Below, piece by piece: positions 29,143 through 38,064 of a stretch of DNA of 64,000 bases. Where the stretch lies: the NCBI GenBank assembly GCA_964560875.1, contig CAZLMW010000004.1, forward strand, positions 1 through 64,000, in the 5' to 3' direction. Both the position numbers and the translations under genes were made by a program. A model generated the notes under the pieces. The model made no database searches, had not been told where the DNA came from, and saw only the letters and a list, made by a program, of their open reading frames with translations. Every line of letters starts with the position of its first letter. The stretch's first letter is position 1. This DNA comes from CAZLMW01 sp964560875. GTDB lineage: Bacteria; Myxococcota_A; UBA9042.

Positions 29143-29775
29143 ATGCGCATGATTCTCGTCGGCCCGCCCGGGGCCGGAAAAGGTACGCAAGCTGCCCGAC
29201 TTATCGATCGGTTCGCGATCCCTCACATCTCATCTGGCGACATGCTCCGCTCGGCGGTGAAGGCCGGCACACAGCTCGGCAAGAAGGCCGACGGCTTCAT
29301 GAGCAGCGGCCAGCTCGTGCCCGACGACCTGGTGATCGCCATGGTCGTGGAGCGAATCGGTCAGCAGGATTGCGCTGACGGCTTCATGCTCGACGGTTTC
29401 CCGCGCACGCGTCCGCAGGCTGAAGCGCTCGATGTCGCGTTGTCGGCCGCTGGCGTCGCCCTCGATGTCGTGCTGCTCATCGATGTGCCGGACGAGCTGA
29501 TCGTGGGCCGCATTACCGGACGTCGCATGGATCCCGAAACGGGCGCCATCTACCACGTCGAGTTCAAGCCGCCGCCCGCCGATGTCGCCGACCGCGTCGT
29601 GCAGCGCAAAGACGATACCGAGACCGCGTGTCGCAAGCGGCTCGAGAAATATCACGCCGAAACTGCACCGATCATCCCCTACTACACCGAACGCGGCATC
29701 TTGCGGCAGGTCGACGGCAACGCGGCCCCGGCCGATGTGACGACGCGGATCGAAGCGGCGCTGGCCGCCGAGTAG
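29143..29775 (+). CDS. adk: adenylate kinase
   Basis: A 210-residue adenylate kinase (ATP + AMP to 2 ADP). The P-loop GPPGAGKGTQ is at residues 7-16, ISSGDMLR binds AMP, LDGFPRTRPQAEAL follows, and the long LID reads TGRRMDPETGAIYHVEFKPP without the zinc Cys set. RKDDTETACRKRLEKYH holds the conserved Arg residues. GGGAGA upstream supports the ATG at 29143; the frame is open back to 29020 but that part is unlike the family. The TAG stop lies in the same frame as the next gene. Confidence 0.95.
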   Translation: MRMILVGPPGAGKGTQAARLIDRFAIPHISSGDMLRSAVKAGTQLGKKADGFMSSGQLVPDDLVIAMVVERIGQQDCADGFMLDGFPRTRPQAEALDVALSAAGVALDVVLLIDVPDELIVGRITGRRMDPETGAIYHVEFKPPPADVADRVVQRKDDTETACRKRLEKYHAETAPIIPYYTERGILRQVDGNAAPADVTTRIEAALAAE

Positions 29776-29883
29776 CCACTGAGCCCGCTCCCAGACTTCG
29801 CGTCACGCACCCGCGCTGGATCGGCTCCTCGCCGACTGTGCCGGACAGCGGGCGGCCTTTTCGGGCTGCTCATCACGTCAGCG

Positions 29884-31587
29884 TTGTGCGTGACGCCCGC
29901 CGTCGCCGTCGCGGACGACGCCACCGGCACACCAACTGGCTCCGGCCGTCACGTGCCGACAGACAACACGCGCTCGCGCCTTGTCACCCCGCCGACAGAA
30001 TCCGCGCAGGTGATCGAGCGCGGACGCGAAGACGACGTTGTCGGCCTGCTCGCGGACGTTGGCTTCGAAAAGCCGCTCGCCGGGAACGTCGTGTTTTCGG
30101 GTATCTCGATCGACCGCGGCACGATTGTGATGCGCCTGACGCGCGTTGGTGCCGACACGCAACTCGCCACGCTGCGCCTGTTTCATCGCGACAAGGCTCG
30201 CGACGGCCACCCGCGTTCGCGCAGCTTCGGAATCGCGACCGAGCTCCATGTGGACGAACCGGCCGTACGGAGCGCCGTTTCGGCAGCGATCGAGTCGATT
30301 CGCGCCCACGACGACGGCGGCTTCTACGTGGTGCGTCGCGCCGCCGGTGACGGACAGCAACGCCACTCGCTCCCTCCCTGGGGCCGAATCGGGGCGCTCC
30401 TCGCGTTGCTAGCGACGCTTGCCCTCCTCACCTGGCTGAGTCTGCGCCACCTGCCCTGGACCGACCTCGCGTCGGTCTACGTCAAGCCAACGCACCTGCT
30501 GCCAACCGCGATCCAGGTGCTCATCTTCGCGTATTGGGCGTTGTACTGGCGCGAGCTGCCCGCGTATGTGCCCGAAATCGGACTCCAGATCGCTTACGCC
30601 TACGCCCTGGACATCGTGCTGGCCCTGGCCGGCCGCAGGCATTGGCGAGCAACCGCGGGCCCCCTGCCGATCGTCGGCAGCATCAACCTGTTTGTGCAGT
30701 TCCACGCCGGCGAGTGGCCGATGCAGTATGGGATCATCACGGTCGCCATGCTTTCGAAGGTGCTGTTGACCCGCGGCGGCCGTCATATCTTCAACCCGAG
30801 CGCTTTCGGTATCGCGATCATCGGCCTCGTCAACCTCGCCTTCCCGCGCATGGGCCTCGGCGATATTGCGCACCAATTCGACCTGCCGCCGAATATGACC
30901 GAGGTGATCTTGCTTCTCGCCCTCGTCGTGCAGGCACGCGTGCCGGTGGTGCTGGTGTCCTTTGCGTGCGCGTTGGGCCTGCTTTTGCACGGCACATGGC
31001 AGCCAGAGATCAACTTCTCGCCCTATTGGTCGCCGGTCGCCCTGGTCATCGTCCTTTTGGCGACCGACCCCGCGACATCGCCACGGACCGGCCTCGGGCG
31101 CGTGCTCTATGGCGTGGTCCTCGGCGTGCTCATCGGCTGGGCGGGCGAAATCCTCGTCTCCCTGGGCCATAGCGACTTCTACGGCAAGGTGCTGCCCCTG
31201 CCGCTGTGCAACCTGCTCGTTCCTGCGTTTGATAGGTGGTCACAGGCGATCGTGACGCGTCTGCGCTGGCTTGGTACGGCGCTGGCCCCCCGCTTCAACG
31301 CGGTACACATGGCTCTCTTCTTCGCGATGATGGCGTCCGGCCTGATTCATGGCGGCAAGAGCGGTCGATTTGTCACCGATTCTCACGCCCTGAACGCGAC
31401 ACAGTTTCTGCATTGGGCCGATGACGGCACCCTGAGATGCGAGGAAAACAAGCTGTTTTGTGGCGGGTTCACGCTCGCCGACGAAGCGACTTGTTGGTGG
31501 AATGAAAGCACGCAGCAAAATTGCGGCAACGACCGGCCCAAGGCCACGGGCAACCGACCCGACAGCCCGGATCCCCGCGCGAGATAG
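29884..31587 (+). CDS. RnfD/NqrB-like membrane protein with N-terminal periplasmic domain
   Basis: A protein of about 567 residues, or more if the true start is upstream. After a 150-residue extracytoplasmic region come about nine membrane helices with the RnfD/NqrB-type elements HIFNPSAFGIAI and LLATDPATSPRTGLGRVLYG. I did not find the SGAT flavin-attachment site, so covalent FMN is unlikely. A convincing signal peptide (LFGLLITSALCVTPAVAVA) begins before the TTG at 29884, in the same frame and 20 or so codons upstream. No ATG, GTG or TTG lies between the adk stop and 29884, so a CTG (29836) or read-through from adk must be considered. Its role is unknown; electron transfer is only suggested by family. 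Confidence 0.75.
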   Translation: MCVTPAVAVADDATGTPTGSGRHVPTDNTRSRLVTPPTESAQVIERGREDDVVGLLADVGFEKPLAGNVVFSGISIDRGTIVMRLTRVGADTQLATLRLFHRDKARDGHPRSRSFGIATELHVDEPAVRSAVSAAIESIRAHDDGGFYVVRRAAGDGQQRHSLPPWGRIGALLALLATLALLTWLSLRHLPWTDLASVYVKPTHLLPTAIQVLIFAYWALYWRELPAYVPEIGLQIAYAYALDIVLALAGRRHWRATAGPLPIVGSINLFVQFHAGEWPMQYGIITVAMLSKVLLTRGGRHIFNPSAFGIAIIGLVNLAFPRMGLGDIAHQFDLPPNMTEVILLLALVVQARVPVVLVSFACALGLLLHGTWQPEINFSPYWSPVALVIVLLATDPATSPRTGLGRVLYGVVLGVLIGWAGEILVSLGHSDFYGKVLPLPLCNLLVPAFDRWSQAIVTRLRWLGTALAPRFNAVHMALFFAMMASGLIHGGKSGRFVTDSHALNATQFLHWADDGTLRCEENKLFCGGFTLADEATCWWNESTQQNCGNDRPKATGNRPDSPDPRAR

Positions 31588-31602
31588 CGCTCTAGAAACA
31601 TC

Positions 31603-34092
31603 ATGAATAACTGCGCAGACAAACTTATAAACCTCTGGTATCACATCATATTTGTGTTCGTTGTGCTTGCTTTGGTTGGAGCTTGCTCCGACGACGCTGA
31701 CGGCAAGAAAGACGGACCGGTCACGCTCAGGAGCGCCGGGCTCGAGATCGGGTTCGGCGACAAGCTCCAAGACGTCGTCGTCACCCGCGAATCCGACGGC
31801 AAGGAGCTGCTGCGCTGGAACACGCTGGGCGCCGTGGACAAGACGGCCGGCGACCATCCGCGTGTCGGAATCGCGCTGCGCAACGCCACGGCCGACATCA
31901 AGATGAATTTCGGCTCCTACCACATCCAAGAGAACGCGAAGACAGCGTGGGCGGGCATCGAACGCATCACATCCGTCGCCGAAGACGGGTCCGACCTGGC
32001 CGTCACCACGTCGACACCCGAAGTTTCGATACGCGCTCGGAAGCTGGCCACTGGCGCTGCTCTCACGTTCAAATCAACGAAACACAACCGCGTCTCGATC
32101 GCCTTCAAGTGTCGCCCTGGAGAGCATTTCATCGGCCTTGGCGGGCAGAGCTTTGATGTCGACCACCGCGGCCAGACGGTGCCGCTTTGGGTCAGCGAGG
32201 ACGGGCTCGGCAAGTACCCGGACAACAAACATCGCGCCGATTGGGCGGTCCGTGGCAAGCGCCATAACACGCACACACCGATGCCGATCATGATCAGCAG
32301 CGAGGGGTACGCCATCGCGCTGCACACCCACGCCTACACGGTGTTCGACTTGTGCGACAAACACGACGACACCGTCCGGATCGAGGTCTGGGACAGCAAG
32401 CTCGATCTGCACGTATTCACCGGGGACAACCCGGCCGAGATCATCGACAACCTCACGGCAGACCTGGGCCGTCCCAAACGTCCAGCGCCCTTCGCGTTCG
32501 GACTCTGGCTCGACGCGCTTTACGGCAGCAAGAACGTGCGTCGCGTCGCCAAGAAGATCCGCGATGAGGGCGTCGCAGCCGTCGCGATTTGGTCGGAGGA
32601 TTGGCGCGGTGCGGACAAGGACGGGGACGGTTACACGCTGCACGAGGACTGGAACGTTGACCGCGATCTTTATCCGGATTTTGAGAAAGTTGCGGAAGAT
32701 CTACATGCACTTGGGATCAAGTGGCTAACGTATAACAACACCTTTGTTACGGAGTCCGCGGATATTTATCATGAAGCGACTCAGAGCGGCTACGTGATCA
32801 CGAAGAAGAACGGCGATCCGTACCTGTTCACGATGCACAAGTTCGAGCCCGCGTCCCTGCTGGACCTGACCAACCCCGCCGCAGTGAAATGGGCCGAGGC
32901 GATCTATCGCAAAGGCCTTGAGCAAGGCGCCGACGGGTTCATGGCCGACTTCTGTGAATGGATGCCAACCGACGCGGTGCTTCACTCCAAGGAAGACGCC
33001 CTCCTGGTGCACAACCGCTACCCGATCGACTACCAGGCCCTCAACCGGAAGATCTTCGACGAGCTGAAGAAGAAAGACGGCGTGGACCGGTCTTGGTTCG
33101 TCCGTTCGGGTTGGATCGGCAGTCAACCGCTGGTGGATGTGGTTTGGGCGGGCGACCAACAAACGGATTGGAGTGTCGGCGACGGAATGCGAAGCGTGAT
33201 TCCGATGGGCCTAGGCCTGGGCGTGACAGGATTTCCCTATTTCGGTCACGACATCGGCGGCTACGCGGACCTCTTCGCTGAGGACGCCACGACCAAGCAG
33301 CTCTGGTTCCGGTGGGTGACGCTCGGGGCGTTTTCTCCGGTCATGCGCACCCATCACGGCCGCGCCGCGTTCGCCAACTGGAACTGGGAGACCGATGACG
33401 CCTCGACGAAGCACATCGCCCGTTGGTCGAAAGTCCACATGCGCTTGTTCCCGCTGCTTTGGCGAGCGGCCACCGACGCGACGAAGACCGGGATGCCGAT
33501 CATGCGTCCGATGGCGATCGATCACCCCGATTTCGAGCCGGGCTGGACGAGCACCGACCAGTACATCCTCGCTGGCTTGTACGTGTCGCCTGTCGTCGAC
33601 AAGGACGTGAAGAAGCGGTCGGTACGCCTGCCGCCCGGTCACTATTTCCCGCTGTTTGGGGGCGCTCCGGTCCAGTCCAAAGCGGGCGAGGCGTTCGATG
33701 CCCCTGCGGACATGGCCGAGATTCCGGTCTTCGCGGCCGCTGGGCAGGTCCTGGTGCTCTTGCCGGACACGATTCAAACGTTGAGCGACGTCTACACAAA
33801 GCCGATCGTCGGCGTGAAGGAAGTCGGCGACGACCGGTCCGTCTGGCTTTATCGTGGCGGCGAGGGCGCGTTCACGGAAGTCGGCGACAAGCTCTCGTAC
33901 ACGTGGTCATCCCCGCCCGATGCGATCGCGAAGGACATTCCGACCACAGCGACCTGGAACGGCAAACCCGTCACCGCCAAAGCCGGCGCATTTGATGTTG
34001 TCGGCAGCGGCAAGTTCGAGGCCGCAGGCGCAGGCACGCTGCAAGTGAAGGGCGGCGATGCAGGCCGCAAGCTGCGGATTGTGATCCGCTGA
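31603..34092 (+). CDS. GH31 alpha-glycosidase lipoprotein
   Basis: An 829-residue glycoside hydrolase family 31 enzyme. A hydrophobic signal ends in ALVGACSDD (lipobox Cys28). The N-terminal beta domain is followed by the (beta/alpha)8 barrel, where GADGFMADFCEWMPTDA holds the nucleophile Asp (about 447) and WAGDQQTDWSVGDG the acid/base Asp (about 516). FPYFGHDIGGY and MRTHHGR are further family signatures. The acid/base region resembles the YihQ-type sulfoquinovosidase and bacterial alpha-glucosidase branches; the substrate is not settled. The first 10 residues and the stretch 32650-32780 are more AT-rich than their surroundings. With the GH13 lipoprotein nearby it suggests external alpha-glucan use. 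Confidence 0.9.
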   Translation: MNNCADKLINLWYHIIFVFVVLALVGACSDDADGKKDGPVTLRSAGLEIGFGDKLQDVVVTRESDGKELLRWNTLGAVDKTAGDHPRVGIALRNATADIKMNFGSYHIQENAKTAWAGIERITSVAEDGSDLAVTTSTPEVSIRARKLATGAALTFKSTKHNRVSIAFKCRPGEHFIGLGGQSFDVDHRGQTVPLWVSEDGLGKYPDNKHRADWAVRGKRHNTHTPMPIMISSEGYAIALHTHAYTVFDLCDKHDDTVRIEVWDSKLDLHVFTGDNPAEIIDNLTADLGRPKRPAPFAFGLWLDALYGSKNVRRVAKKIRDEGVAAVAIWSEDWRGADKDGDGYTLHEDWNVDRDLYPDFEKVAEDLHALGIKWLTYNNTFVTESADIYHEATQSGYVITKKNGDPYLFTMHKFEPASLLDLTNPAAVKWAEAIYRKGLEQGADGFMADFCEWMPTDAVLHSKEDALLVHNRYPIDYQALNRKIFDELKKKDGVDRSWFVRSGWIGSQPLVDVVWAGDQQTDWSVGDGMRSVIPMGLGLGVTGFPYFGHDIGGYADLFAEDATTKQLWFRWVTLGAFSPVMRTHHGRAAFANWNWETDDASTKHIARWSKVHMRLFPLLWRAATDATKTGMPIMRPMAIDHPDFEPGWTSTDQYILAGLYVSPVVDKDVKKRSVRLPPGHYFPLFGGAPVQSKAGEAFDAPADMAEIPVFAAAGQVLVLLPDTIQTLSDVYTKPIVGVKEVGDDRSVWLYRGGEGAFTEVGDKLSYTWSSPPDAIAKDIPTTATWNGKPVTAKAGAFDVVGSGKFEAAGAGTLQVKGGDAGRKLRIVIR

Positions 34093-34128
34093 TTCTGCGA
34101 AGTTGTGGCCGAATCGGGGCCGACCGAT

Positions 34129-34344
34129 CTACGCGCCGGTCAAGACGACGTCGGATTTGCGGCGCTTCTGTGGCAGGTAGTTGCGGCGCACAGCCGGCAG
34201 GTAATTGGACCGACGCAGCGCCGGCAAATTGTCGGACTGGACGACCGCGGGCAGATAGCGTCTGCGCGCAGGGATGTCGCGGGCGGCATCGGTGTCGTAG
34301 CCAGTCTCGTGCATTTCGGGGCTGCGGTCGTCGGCGGGGATCAT
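34129..34344 (-). CDS. small repeat peptide gene, possible multi-core precursor
   Basis: A 71-residue protein not resembling any family I know. GGAGG (34354-34350) lies five bases before the ATG, an unusually good ribosome site. The first 25 residues are acidic (MIPADDRSPEMHETGYDTDA). The rest is basic and repeats a short motif four times: RYLPAVVQS, DNLPALRRS, NYLPAVRR and NYLPQKRR, each bounded by Arg-Arg or Lys-Arg-Arg. An acidic leader followed by repeats between dibasic sites is the layout of a multi-core peptide precursor, but no modifying enzyme, protease or exporter sits beside it. The gene is convergent with the GH31 gene and divergent from the lipoprotein at 34564. Confidence 0.6.
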   Translation of the reverse strand: MIPADDRSPEMHETGYDTDAARDIPARRRYLPAVVQSDNLPALRRSNYLPAVRRNYLPQKRRKSDVVLTGA

Positions 34345-34349
34345 CGCTA

Positions 34350-34354
34350 CCTCC
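34350..34354 (-). promoter_or_regulatory. strong ribosome-binding site of the 71-residue gene
   Basis: GGAGG on the minus strand, five bases before the ATG at 34344. It decides this start over the longer open frame beginning at 34446. Confidence 0.7.
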
Positions 34355-34563
34355 AAGTCGTGAACGACTCCATGTGTCTCAGATAGAGTAGCAGCAAGTA
34401 GCTGCGATACAACGATATTCGTACGGCCCGTCTCATGCTGAGACATGCACGTTGCCGACCTGGTTCGGAATTGGGCAGTTGCTCCACGCGTCCGAACGAC
34501 GGTCGCTTGTCGCGGTCCGAAGCAGCCGCTACCGTGCGCCCCGCTGGAGGTGAGAGCGTGATC

Positions 34564-36468
34564 ATGAAGCGATTCACCGTGTTGTGCGCGGCATCGATAC
34601 TCGTGGCGGCGTGCGGCGGGGACGAGGACGGCAACGGCGGCGATGAACCGGCCGTCGACACGACGGCGTCTGACAGCGGCGAAGATGCTGGCGGCACCAA
34701 AGCTGACGCGGGTTCCGGTGGCGCGGCAGACATCGGGGCTGACGTCGATGTGGGCTGCACGAAAGCGAGCGACTGTCCCGCAGTCGCCAACCCGTGCTTG
34801 AGACCCACATGCGACCTGGGGTTCGGTTGCAAGCTCGACGTCCTGCCCGACGCGACCGCCTGCGACGACGGCGACAAGTGCACGACTGGCGAAAGCTGCG
34901 CGAACGGCACCTGCACCGCGACGGGTTCGGCGGCATGCGACGACAAGAACGCGTGCACGACCGACGCGTGCAACCCCAGCGATGGCAAGTGCCTACACAA
35001 CGCCAAGCTCGATGGCGCTGCCTGCGACGACGGCGATCCGTGCAACGGCACCAAGGACAGCTGCAAGACCGGCGGCGACGGCAAGTCCTCGTGCGAAGGC
35101 GGCGCCAACCTGTGTCAGTGCGACAAGGACGCAGACTGCGTCAAACACGAAGACAACGACCCGTGCAACGGCACCCTGGTTTGTGTGAAGAGCGGCGGCA
35201 TCGGCACCTGCAAAATTGACAAGAATACCATCATTATTTGTCCTACAACTGGCGAAACAGACTGCATGAAACAGACCTGTGACGCCGGAACTGCGAAGTG
35301 CAAACTGGGACCGGTCAAAGGCGTCGTCGGCTGCAACGACGGCGACGTGTGCACGGTTGGTGACACGTGCCAGGCGGGCAAATGCGTGGGCACGAACGCC
35401 TGTCAGTGCAAACAGAACGCCGACTGCAACAAACTCGACGACGGCAACCCGTGCACCGGCATCCACATTTGCTCAGCCAACAAGTGCGTCATCGACAAAA
35501 AGACTGTGCCAGCGTGCTCCGGAAAGAAGCTCGGTCAGTGCGCGGTTGAGGGCTGCATCAAGGCGACGGGCAAGTGCGGCAAGGTCGATATGCTCGACGG
35601 TAACCCGTGCGACGATGGCAACGCCTGCTGGTCGGGCGAGACGTGCCAAAAAGGCGTGTGCACCAAGGGCAAGACGAAGAACTGCGCGTGCGAAAAGGAC
35701 GCCGACTGCCCCGACGACGGCAACCTCTGCAACGGCAAGCCAGGCTGCGACAAGAAGAGCAACAAGTGCGTGGTGGACCTGTCGTCAGCTGTGTCGTGCA
35801 CCGACAAAGATGGCAACGTCTGCACGGAGCCCGGGTGTGACCCGAAGACCGGCACCTGCTCAGAGAAAGACGTTGGCAACGGCCTGCCTTGCAGCGATGG
35901 CGACGCGTGTACGAGCGGTGAGTCCTGCCAAGGCGGCGCGTGCGGCAAGCCCAAGAAGACCGTCGACTGCAACGACATGGACGCCTGCACGTCGGACTCG
36001 TGCGACGCCAAGAAGGGCGTTTGCGCTCACACGAACATCCCGGGCTGCAACGCACCGGCCCCGATCCCGCAGGAAGCCAGCACCATCTTCAATTGGCTCG
36101 TGAAGAAGACGTACAAGTCCTACTACAAGGGCGAGTCGATGGTGCACGGCGGCAGCATTCATGCGCCCGTCCGCGGTTGGTTCAGTCCGGCGCTGTTCAA
36201 GTCCCTTGCGGCCGGAAACAAGAGCCATCCGGTTGGCGCAGCGGCCGTCAAGGAGCTCTATCAAGGCGACAAGAAGACGCTGAAAGGGTGGGCGGTCAAC
36301 ATCAAGGTCGACAAGGACACGGCGGGCGGCAAGGGCTGGTACAGCTACGAGGTCTTCAGCACGACGAACGGCGCGAACCCGGCGGTCGACGGCAAGGGCG
36401 TGCCGCTCTGCGTTGGCTGTCACAAGGGCGGCAAAGATTTCATTCTGAGCAAGTGGCCTTTGCTGTAG
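34564..36468 (+). CDS. cysteine-repeat lipoprotein with C-terminal cytochrome P460-like heme domain
   Basis: A 634-residue predicted lipoprotein (ILVAAC, Cys17) with an Asp/Ala/Gly linker, then about 400 residues of CxDGxxCTxGxxC-type cysteine repeats (for example CDDGDKCTTGESC), many starting with DKDADC or NADC units. The last 140 residues differ: WLVKKTYKSYYKGESM, HPVGAAAVKELY, GKGWYSYEVFSTTNG and a heme c site CVGCH at residues 617-621, the pattern of cytochrome P460-like domains. So it is probably an exported c-type heme protein on a disulfide-rich stalk. GGAGGTGA precedes the start; GTG at 34558 is an alternative. Confidence 0.82.
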   Translation: MKRFTVLCAASILVAACGGDEDGNGGDEPAVDTTASDSGEDAGGTKADAGSGGAADIGADVDVGCTKASDCPAVANPCLRPTCDLGFGCKLDVLPDATACDDGDKCTTGESCANGTCTATGSAACDDKNACTTDACNPSDGKCLHNAKLDGAACDDGDPCNGTKDSCKTGGDGKSSCEGGANLCQCDKDADCVKHEDNDPCNGTLVCVKSGGIGTCKIDKNTIIICPTTGETDCMKQTCDAGTAKCKLGPVKGVVGCNDGDVCTVGDTCQAGKCVGTNACQCKQNADCNKLDDGNPCTGIHICSANKCVIDKKTVPACSGKKLGQCAVEGCIKATGKCGKVDMLDGNPCDDGNACWSGETCQKGVCTKGKTKNCACEKDADCPDDGNLCNGKPGCDKKSNKCVVDLSSAVSCTDKDGNVCTEPGCDPKTGTCSEKDVGNGLPCSDGDACTSGESCQGGACGKPKKTVDCNDMDACTSDSCDAKKGVCAHTNIPGCNAPAPIPQEASTIFNWLVKKTYKSYYKGESMVHGGSIHAPVRGWFSPALFKSLAAGNKSHPVGAAAVKELYQGDKKTLKGWAVNIKVDKDTAGGKGWYSYEVFSTTNGANPAVDGKGVPLCVGCHKGGKDFILSKWPLL

Positions 36469-36525
36469 ACGAGTGCTTTAGACAAGCGTGGCGTGTTGGC
36501 GGCGTAAACGTCGACGGAGACAACG

Positions 36526-37959
36526 ATGGTCAGGTTCCGAACGATGAGTCGAAAAGACCATGTTTTCGCACTTCTATGCGCCGCGACGATCGCGTTCGCC
36601 GGCTGCGGTGATCCGCCGTTGGAGAGCGGCAAGTCCGTCGACGTCGGCGGTGGCGGCGGGACCGACGGATCCGCGACCGTCGATAGTTCGAGCTCGGCTG
36701 GCGACGCGGCGGCGAACGACGCTGTCTCGGCTGCTGACGCCGGCGCCGTGGTTGACGCGGCTGGCACCGCCGATTCGTCGTCGGTTCAAGACGCTGCTGG
36801 CGCGGTTGATGCCGCTGCGGGGGGCGATTCAAGCTCTGCGGCGGATGCCCCTTCAAGCGCAGATGCCGGCTCCGCAGCAGACGCGCAAACGCAAGCCGAC
36901 TCGGCCTCATCCGGCGATGCTGGAGCGCCCGTCGACGCCGGACCGGTCAAGCCGCCGTGCAAGTCGTGCGCGTTCAACAAACAGCCCACCGGCAACCACC
37001 CGGGCGCCAAGGGCACGATGTCTTTGCTGGCGCCGCAGATTCACAAGTACGGCAGCGGCTTTGGCAGCGGTTACAAAGAGATGCGCGTGTGGATGCCTCT
37101 CGCTGCGGGTTCGCGTCCGGTGCTCTTCTTCGTGCACGGTTTCAACCTCTACAAGACAGGCGGCCTGTTCAGCAGCGAGCTGGGGCACGCGTACAAGGCG
37201 ATGCTCGAACACGTCGCCAAGCGTGGCTACATCGTCGCTTTCGTCCGCGTGCAGGCTGGAGCGACGTCGTGCGACCACAAGTCGATGGCGCAAAACCTCG
37301 TCGACGCGACCACCGTGCTGTTCAAGAAGATCAGCAAGGCCGACAAGACCCGAGTCATGTTCGCCGGCCACAGCATGGGGGCGAAGATCGCGCTGCTCGC
37401 GACGCGACGCACGATCAACCAGGATCCGAAGAACGAATGGGTCGATCCCCAAGCGGTGCTGCTCTTCAATCTCGACAACGCCAAACCGCCACTGTGCTCG
37501 CTTGTGGACGCGCGCAAGGCGGCCAGTGAGCTCCAACCCGAAGAGAAGGTCCGCATCACGTTCGTCCATACCGACGACGACAAGGTCTCGCCCTGGGGCC
37601 ACAAGACCAACGGCGCGATGGCGGTGTATGACGCGCTGAAGCTGAAGCATCGCCAGTTCATCTTGCTCAACGGCACCGGGAAGGGAGACGCCAACCCCGT
37701 CACGAAGCCCGAACTGCACGACGACCACGCGGCGCCGCTCACGGTGAAGGGCAAGATCGGCGGGATCGCGGACCTGGCGATGCCCGATAGCTACCTCGAT
37801 GGCCTCGATTGGTACGGCTACTGGAAGGTCCTGGTTGGCGCGCTCGACTTCCACTACAGCAAAGGCGACGCCGCGTGGGCTTACGGCTCGATGCGCACCC
37901 ACGGTGGCGTTCACGCTGGCAAAGTGATCCAACACAAGGTCCTCAAGCAGGGCTGGTAG
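36526..37959 (+). CDS. alpha/beta hydrolase lipoprotein with long Asp/Ala/Ser linker
   Basis: A 477-residue protein. A signal peptide ends in AFAGCG (Cys27), followed by about 110 residues of Asp/Ala/Ser-rich low complexity. The alpha/beta hydrolase domain has an oxyanion strand VLFFVHGFN and the nucleophile elbow GHSMG (Ser about 283). An acid in HTDDDKVSPWG and a His in HDDHAAPL are plausible partners. It looks like a dienelactone-hydrolase/PETase-type lipase or esterase exposed on the cell surface; the substrate is unknown. GGAGACAACG supports the start at 36526. Confidence 0.85.
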   Translation: MVRFRTMSRKDHVFALLCAATIAFAGCGDPPLESGKSVDVGGGGGTDGSATVDSSSSAGDAAANDAVSAADAGAVVDAAGTADSSSVQDAAGAVDAAAGGDSSSAADAPSSADAGSAADAQTQADSASSGDAGAPVDAGPVKPPCKSCAFNKQPTGNHPGAKGTMSLLAPQIHKYGSGFGSGYKEMRVWMPLAAGSRPVLFFVHGFNLYKTGGLFSSELGHAYKAMLEHVAKRGYIVAFVRVQAGATSCDHKSMAQNLVDATTVLFKKISKADKTRVMFAGHSMGAKIALLATRRTINQDPKNEWVDPQAVLLFNLDNAKPPLCSLVDARKAASELQPEEKVRITFVHTDDDKVSPWGHKTNGAMAVYDALKLKHRQFILLNGTGKGDANPVTKPELHDDHAAPLTVKGKIGGIADLAMPDSYLDGLDWYGYWKVLVGALDFHYSKGDAAWAYGSMRTHGGVHAGKVIQHKVLKQGW

Positions 37960-37998
37960 CCGCAACCCGCGTACACAGCGGCACTTTCGAGGCATTTC

Positions 37999-38013
37999 TC
38001 AACACAATGTCGA
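37999..38013. promoter_or_regulatory. TetR-type operator copy 1
   Basis: TCAACACAATGTCGA, an imperfect 7-1-7 inverted repeat and the most diverged of three related 15-bp sites before the tetR-like gene. Confidence 0.5.
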
Positions 38014-38038
38014 CGGCGAGTTGCATTCCAATCATTAC

Positions 38039-38053
38039 TTGACACAGTGTCGA
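38039..38053. promoter_or_regulatory. TetR-type operator copy 2 with -35-like TTGACA
   Basis: TTGACACAGTGTCGA, second copy of the 15-bp palindrome. It contains a perfect -35 hexamer TTGACA (38039-38044); no convincing -10 box is seen downstream. Confidence 0.55.
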
Positions 38054-38064
38054 TAAATGATTAC

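Noticed and set aside
34435..34563. N-terminal extension of the P460-like lipoprotein
   Set aside because: GGAGGTGA and the signal peptide place the start at 34564 (or GTG 34558); the extension would put 43 residues before the signal.
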